Shown here piece after piece: positions 60,841-64,000 of a DNA stretch of 64,000 nt. Source of the DNA: Basidiobolus meristosporus CBS 931.73 (Eukaryota; Basidiobolomycota; Basidiobolomycetes; Basidiobolales; Basidiobolaceae); assembly GCA_002104905.1 (NCBI GenBank), contig MCFE01000296.1:37603-101602 (forward strand). Reading direction: 5' to 3'. The translations under genes were made by a program, and so were the position numbers. The notes under the pieces were generated by a model, which made no database searches, was not told where the DNA came from, and worked only from the letters and a program-made list of their open reading frames with translations. The first letter of the stretch is position 1. Each line of letters opens with the position of its first letter.

Positions 60841-60846
60841 TCAGGC
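60835..60846 (-). promoter_or_regulatory. Candidate stop-codon readthrough site UGA-CUA
   Basis: The ORF1 stop reads GCC TGA CTA CCT on the minus strand and is followed without a frame change by ORF2. UGA-CUA is the best documented leaky stop context in viruses, animals and fungi. No ATG exists between this stop and the endonuclease core. Confidence 0.6.
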
Positions 60847-61400
60847 AGAGGTTGTAGCTTCTTCAGAGGCAGCATTGATAATGTGACCTGCAGAGTCCCA
60901 GAGCTCTTCAAATGGTGCATCACTTAAGTCAGCAAGGAGGGAAATGGCATGAATCTTGAGGAAGTATGCCACATCATAGGAGGGGGCTTGTCTCTTGATG
61001 GCAGCAAAGAAAGACAGAATGGCAACATGGGCTGGAGGCTTGTTGAACAGTAGAGAGTCAGAGGATTCAGATTCTTCAGGCACTATCTTGAAGTCAGTTT
61101 TCAGCCAGTTAAGGTTCTTCTCCACAAAGGCAACAAATGGGTCAGCAATGTTTTGGTCTAGGATAACCTCCAGAATCTTCCCTTTTCTCCAGGCCAGGTT
61201 GACAATTCTTGAGAGCTGAATATTGCATGCCTTGAGTGCTTTCCTGATGTTGGAAATGGGAGTCCAGGGAACTTGCTTCAAGTACACCACAGTCCAGGTA
61301 GAAGCTGGTGGTAGGTTTGCTGGGGGCTTGTAAGTCCTTCTGTGTTGCAATGGAGCTGCAGTAGTCAGATTGGAGTCCACATTCTCAGTAGAAGGTTTTC
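60841..61400 (-). CDS. LINE ORF1 protein, 3' part
   Basis: The C-terminal 186 codons of the first LINE frame, cut at its 5' side by the copy's truncation. The product includes STWTVVYLKQVPWTPISNIR and GKILEVILDQNIADPFVAFV, compatible with an RRM-like RNA-binding fold, followed by a helical tail ending SEEATTSA and TGA (60843-60841). ORF1 proteins usually bind element RNA as a chaperone. An apparent continuation upstream (VTVSPLTL) is merely read-through into the telomere repeat and the neighbouring LINE tail and is not part of the protein. Confidence 0.7.
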
Positions 61401-61415
61401 TTAGGGTTAGGGGGG
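61401..61415 (+). repeat. Telomere-type junction J4
   Basis: TTAGGGTTAGGGGGG-type stretch between the truncated 5' end of LINE copy 1 and the 3' end of LINE copy 2. Confidence 0.88.
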
Positions 61416-62017
61416 AGACAGTCACCAACCGGTGAAATCTTTATTTCAGTTGAAACAAAGAAGCCAGCACTACTGTTGTAGCTTTGATACAAGAGTGTGT
61501 AGCTGAGGGGAAGTTGTAGGTAAGTTAATAAGAAGTGATGATAGTTCTTCAGTGCTCAAGACACTGTTCAGTGGGAAGGGGGGTAGCAAAAGAGGTAGGA
61601 ATGACTTGTGAACAACATTAATGAGGGGAATGTGATAAGGATTGGTATTCATCATAAAGGGAGTGTGCTGCTGCAGATATTGCTGCCAAAGGTCTGTCAA
61701 GTACTTCAGGTAGGCCAGCTTGGGTTTTTCTGACTGCAGAATAAGTTCAGCAAACTTCTTGACTTCAGGATCTCCAAGTATAGTTCTCCAGCAGGAGCCA
61801 GGTGTTGTGTGGAGTGTTCTCTTCCAGGCCTTAATCAGTGGATTGTTACAGTTGTGAAGTCTGAGGTATAATCTGGTTCTAAGGTAGAGAAGTCTGATCT
61901 TATAGGGCATAAACCCAAAAGCACCAAGAATAGCATGTCTGTAGGGGCATTCAGGCAAATGAGGCACCAAGGAGGTAATGCACCATACTGCAAACTTGTC
62001 AAGCTTAGTGCAGTCTC
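61416..62017 (-). mobile_element. LINE copy 2, severely 5'-truncated
   Basis: About 600 bp equal to the 3' end of the LINE. The stem-loop is at 61422-61435 (loop AACC). It encodes only the last part of ORF2 (61470-62017; RDCTKLDKFAVWC to LVSKLQQ). It differs from copy 1 by scattered substitutions, including a short diverged patch (FAELIL versus FAHYIL). Its 5' end stops at the sequence CTCTAG, where TAG fuses to the G run of the next junction. Confidence 0.88.
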
Positions 62018-62026
62018 TAGGGGGGG
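62018..62026 (+). repeat. Telomere-type junction J5 (minimal)
   Basis: TAGGGGGGG. The TAG is native LINE sequence (also present in copy 1 at the same place), so the junction uses a 3-nt match to TTAGGG rather than a full repeat. Confidence 0.75.
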
Positions 62027-63295
62027 AGACAGTCACCAACAGGTGAAATCTTTATTTCAGTTGAAACAAAGAAGCCAGTGCTACTGTTGTAGCTTTGATA
62101 CAAGAGTGTGTAGCTGAGGGGAATTTGTAGGTAAGTTTACAAGAAGTGATGATAGTTCTTCAGTGCTCAAGACGCTGTTCAGTGGGAAGGGGGGTAGCAA
62201 GAGAGGTAAGAATGACTTGTGAACAACATTAATGAGGGGAATGTGATAAGGATTGATATTCATCATAAAGGGAGTGTGCTGCTGCAGATATTGCTGCCAA
62301 AGGTCTGTCAAGTACTTCAGGTAGGCCAGCTTGGGTTTTTCTGACTGCAGAATATAGTGTGCAAACTTCTTGACTTCAGGATCTCCAAGTATAGTTCTCC
62401 AGCAGGAGCCAGGTGTTGTGTGGTGTGTTCTCTTCCAGGCCTTAATCAGTGGGTTGTTGCAGTTGTGAAGTCTGAGGTATAATCTGGTTCTAAGGTAGAG
62501 AAGTCTGATCTTATAGGGCATAAACCCAAAAGCACCAAGAATAGCATGTCTGTAGGGGCATTCAGGCAAATGAGGCACCAAGGAGGTAATGCACCATACT
62601 GCAAACTTGTCAAGCTTAGTGCAGTCTCTAGAAGTAAGAGAGAGAAGTGGTAAGCCAAATTCCAGGACAGGGAAGACAAACTGCTTGAGTAGAAGGAGGC
62701 AGCTGGGAGCTGAAGTTGTAGGAGGAGTAACAGCCAGTAGCTTGTGGAGTGCCTGTCTTGCCAGGATAATTCTCTTCTTCAGGTGTGCTCCAGAGTCTAG
62801 TCCAGTAGGAAGGAAAGGAAAGCCAAGATATGTAGCAGAAACCTGAGCAGGTAGAGTGGAGTTCTCCAAGTTGATAGGAGAGCCCAAAGGTACTGTCTTT
62901 GCAATGGAAAGCTGAAGATTATTCTTCTGCAGATACTGGTGGATGGTCTGGGAGTCTTGTTGCACATTGGAGGAGGATATTCTGATGTCATCAGCAAAGA
63001 GAGTAACCAGGCAGTCAGCTGAGAGTCTTGGGAAGTCATTCAGGAAGATGGCAAACAGTATAGGACCAAGCACAGAGCCTTGAACCACTCCATTAGGAAC
63101 TGAGAACACAGCTGATTGCTCACTTGGGTGCAGAATTCTTGCTTGTGGATCCAGAAACAGAGACCTGACAAGGAGGGTGAGAGAGGTACTGGAGAAGCAT
63201 TGCAACTTGGACCAAAGCAGATTTCTGTCAACTGAATCAAAGGCCTTAGTAATATCAAACAGAACAGAGGGATACTTGCACTGGAGAGAGTGATC
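62027..63295 (-). mobile_element. LINE copy 3, 5'-truncated within the RT domain
   Basis: About 1.27 kb. The 3' stem-loop is at 62033-62046 (loop AACA). The ORF2 frame stays open from 62081 to the truncated end (about 63295), covering RT from the FDITKAFDS region through FADD and the C-terminus, with very few substitutions relative to copy 1. This indicates recent, nearly synchronous copies. No start codon remains, so it is not a functional gene by itself. Confidence 0.88.
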
Positions 63296-63304
63296 TTAGG
63301 GGGG
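63296..63304 (+). repeat. Telomere-type junction J6 (minimal)
   Basis: TTAGGGGGG. In copy 1 the LINE reads GATCTTGGC here; copy 3 ends at GATCTT, so the two T residues are shared with TTAGGG. Confidence 0.75.
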
Positions 63305-63788
63305 AGGAAAGTCACCAAGTGGTGAAATCTTTATTTACTTATGACAAGTATCTAAAGAAGCCAAGTTAATCTGAAGTAATTCCTAGAAAGCTAGGTCTGA
63401 GAGATATCTTCCTGGTAAGCCAGGTCTGAGAGTTGAGAAGCTGAGTGGTACTGTATTTCCTAGTTAGCTAGGTCTTAGAGAGGTTTCCTGGAAAACCAGG
63501 CCTGAGAAGTGAGAATCTGAATATATCTGAGCTAAGTTATACTGGTTTGCGGTAGCTGAATTGTGGCCGGAATGGCCAGTAGACTGGGGGAACTGAGATG
63601 AATTTCTGGGCGATCACTGGCCAAATTTACTAGGCAAATCTGGCCAATTAGCATTTCAAGGATTTCAGCCAATCAGAGCCTTTACTTTGCCCGATGGTTG
63701 ATCAAGCCATCTCCCAATGAGCACACATCAATTTATTGATCAAATTTTGTTGGATCCAGGATTTGAACCCACAACCATGGGTATGGAA
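63305..63788 (-). mobile_element. tRNA-headed SINE, copy 2 (5'-truncated)
   Basis: About 485 bp closely matching copy 1. The 3' stem-loop is at 63312-63325 (loop AAGT). The four hairpins are at 63382-63395, 63411-63424, 63459-63472 and 63487-63500, with stems all perfect. Box B is retained (63759-63769), but box A is missing because the copy stops at the internal GGGTTAGGG of the tRNA-like head. It is therefore probably not transcribable on its own. Confidence 0.75.
63382..63500 (-). other. Four-hairpin RNA module in SINE copy 2
   Basis: Same four hairpins as in copy 1, with loops AAAG, TAAG, TTAG and AAAA. The second stem is CCTGG-CCAGG here against TCTGG-CCAGG in copy 1 (a G-C pair where copy 1 has a U-G wobble). 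The surrounding sequence has changed more than the stems. Confidence 0.72.
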
Positions 63789-63811
63789 GGGTTAGGGTAG
63801 GGTTAGGGGGG
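63789..63811 (+). repeat. Telomere-type junction J7
   Basis: GGGTTAGGG, TAGGG, TTAGGGGGG in a row: the longest telomere-type stretch in the array, with one repeat shortened to TAGGG. The first part overlaps the SINE's own internal TTAGGG. Confidence 0.85.
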
Positions 63812-64000
63812 AGACAGTCACCAACAGGTGAAATCTTTATTTCAGTTGAAACAAAGAAGCCAGCGCTACTGTTGTAGCTTTGATACAAGAGTGTGTAGCT
63901 GAGGGGAATTTGTAGGTAAGTTAATAAGAAGTGATGATAGTTCTTCAGTGCTCAAGACACTGTTCAGTGGAAGGGGGGTAGCAAGAGAGGTAAGAATGAC
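63812..64000 (-). mobile_element. LINE copy 4, 3' end only (continues beyond window)
   Basis: The 3' end of a fourth LINE copy, with stem-loop at 63818-63831 (loop AACA). Near 63967-63970 it has one G fewer than copies 1-3 (CAGTGGAAGG versus CAGTGGGAAGG), which would shift the ORF2 frame near its C-terminus. The rest lies outside the window. Confidence 0.8.

Larger units (their letters stand above)
58018..61400 (-). mobile_element. Telomere-attached LINE, copy 1 (longest, 5'-truncated in ORF1)
   Basis: About 3.4 kb on the minus strand. The 3' end has AATAAAGATTTCACC, a stem-loop (58024-58037, TCACC-AACC-GGTGA on the + strand) and the C-rich tail at junction J3. It carries the ORF1 3' part (60841-61400) and a complete EN-RT frame (58072-60840). 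The 5' end stops inside ORF1 at 61400 and runs directly into TTAGGGTTAGGG. There are no target-site duplications and no poly(A) tail, unlike an ordinary LINE insertion. The EN and RT layout is that of APE-type LINEs; the clade cannot be set by eye. Confidence 0.88.

Noticed and set aside
61401-61428. An apparent start of the LINE ORF1 protein (VTVSPLTL...) extending across the junction
   Set aside because: Those codons are the tail of LINE copy 2 and the telomere repeat read in frame by chance; true ORF1 sequence begins at the truncation point, 61400.
1-64000. CRISPR arrays, bacterial operons, rRNA genes
   Set aside because: No regularly spaced identical repeats, no rRNA sequence, and introns throughout show this is eukaryotic nuclear DNA.

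Overview
This window is nuclear DNA from a fungus, most likely a lineage outside the Dikarya. Genes are close together and interrupted by many short GT-AG introns, mostly 45 to 80 nt. The gene set is fungal: AreA-type GATA factors, an Rrn5-like RNA polymerase I factor, type-II NADH dehydrogenase, HIRA and Mdm1. It also holds a small-RNA methyltransferase (Hen1), a voltage-gated proton channel and a fibronectin-type-II/SH3 membrane protein, which suggest an early-diverging fungus. The species cannot be fixed from sequence alone. Exon coordinates were worked out by eye from reading frame and splice consensus, not from transcript data.

Layout. 1-2 kb: no convincing gene. 2-7.5 kb: GATA factor, Rrn5-like factor, ribosomal protein eL37. 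9.6-16.2 kb: Hen1, an aminodeoxychorismate-lyase-like PLP enzyme and, on the minus strand, the ER tether Mdm1/sorting nexin. 16.7-25.4 kb: ornithine cyclodeaminase/mu-crystallin family enzyme, ER J-protein, and the 21-exon histone chaperone HIRA. 26.7-35.4 kb: FN2-TM-SH3 protein, tRNA pseudouridine synthase, secreted HExxH protein, a type-II membrane glycosyltransferase-like protein and a TLDc protein. 35.7-38.9 kb: second GATA factor (AreA-like, with its N-terminal domain) and a small helical-repeat protein. 39-42.2 kb: a decaying gene. 42.4-52.9 kb: glutaredoxin, SLC35F6-like transporter, alternative NADH dehydrogenase, NAA50-like acetyltransferase, cystathionine beta-synthase, proton channel. 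53.5-55.8 kb: secreted metallophosphoesterase with tandem beta-prism repeats.

From about 57.08 kb to the right edge the sequence changes to a subtelomeric array. Seven retroelement units, all on the minus strand and all with their 3' ends to the left, are joined head to tail by short TTAGGG-type stretches. They are four copies of one LINE (one long copy with ORF1 remnant and a complete EN-RT frame, two 5'-truncated, one cut by the window edge), two copies of a tRNA-headed SINE, and one further non-coding element. The + strand reads telomere G-strand followed by the complement of an element's 3' end. That is the layout expected if element RNA is reverse transcribed directly from the 3' end of a chromosome whose terminus lies to the right, as for Drosophila HeT-A or the telomeric retroelements of some fungi and rotifers.

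The three families share no coding sequence but end in the same small stem-loop (TCACC-NNNN-GGTGA on the + strand) next to a C-rich telomere-complementary tail. This suggests that one LINE-encoded reverse transcriptase mobilises all of them. The LINE's second frame follows the first in the same frame across a single UGA followed by CUA, with no AUG for about 140 codons, which suggests stop-codon readthrough. The SINE carries four short hairpins whose stems differ by compensatory base pairs. This array is the most interesting part of the window.
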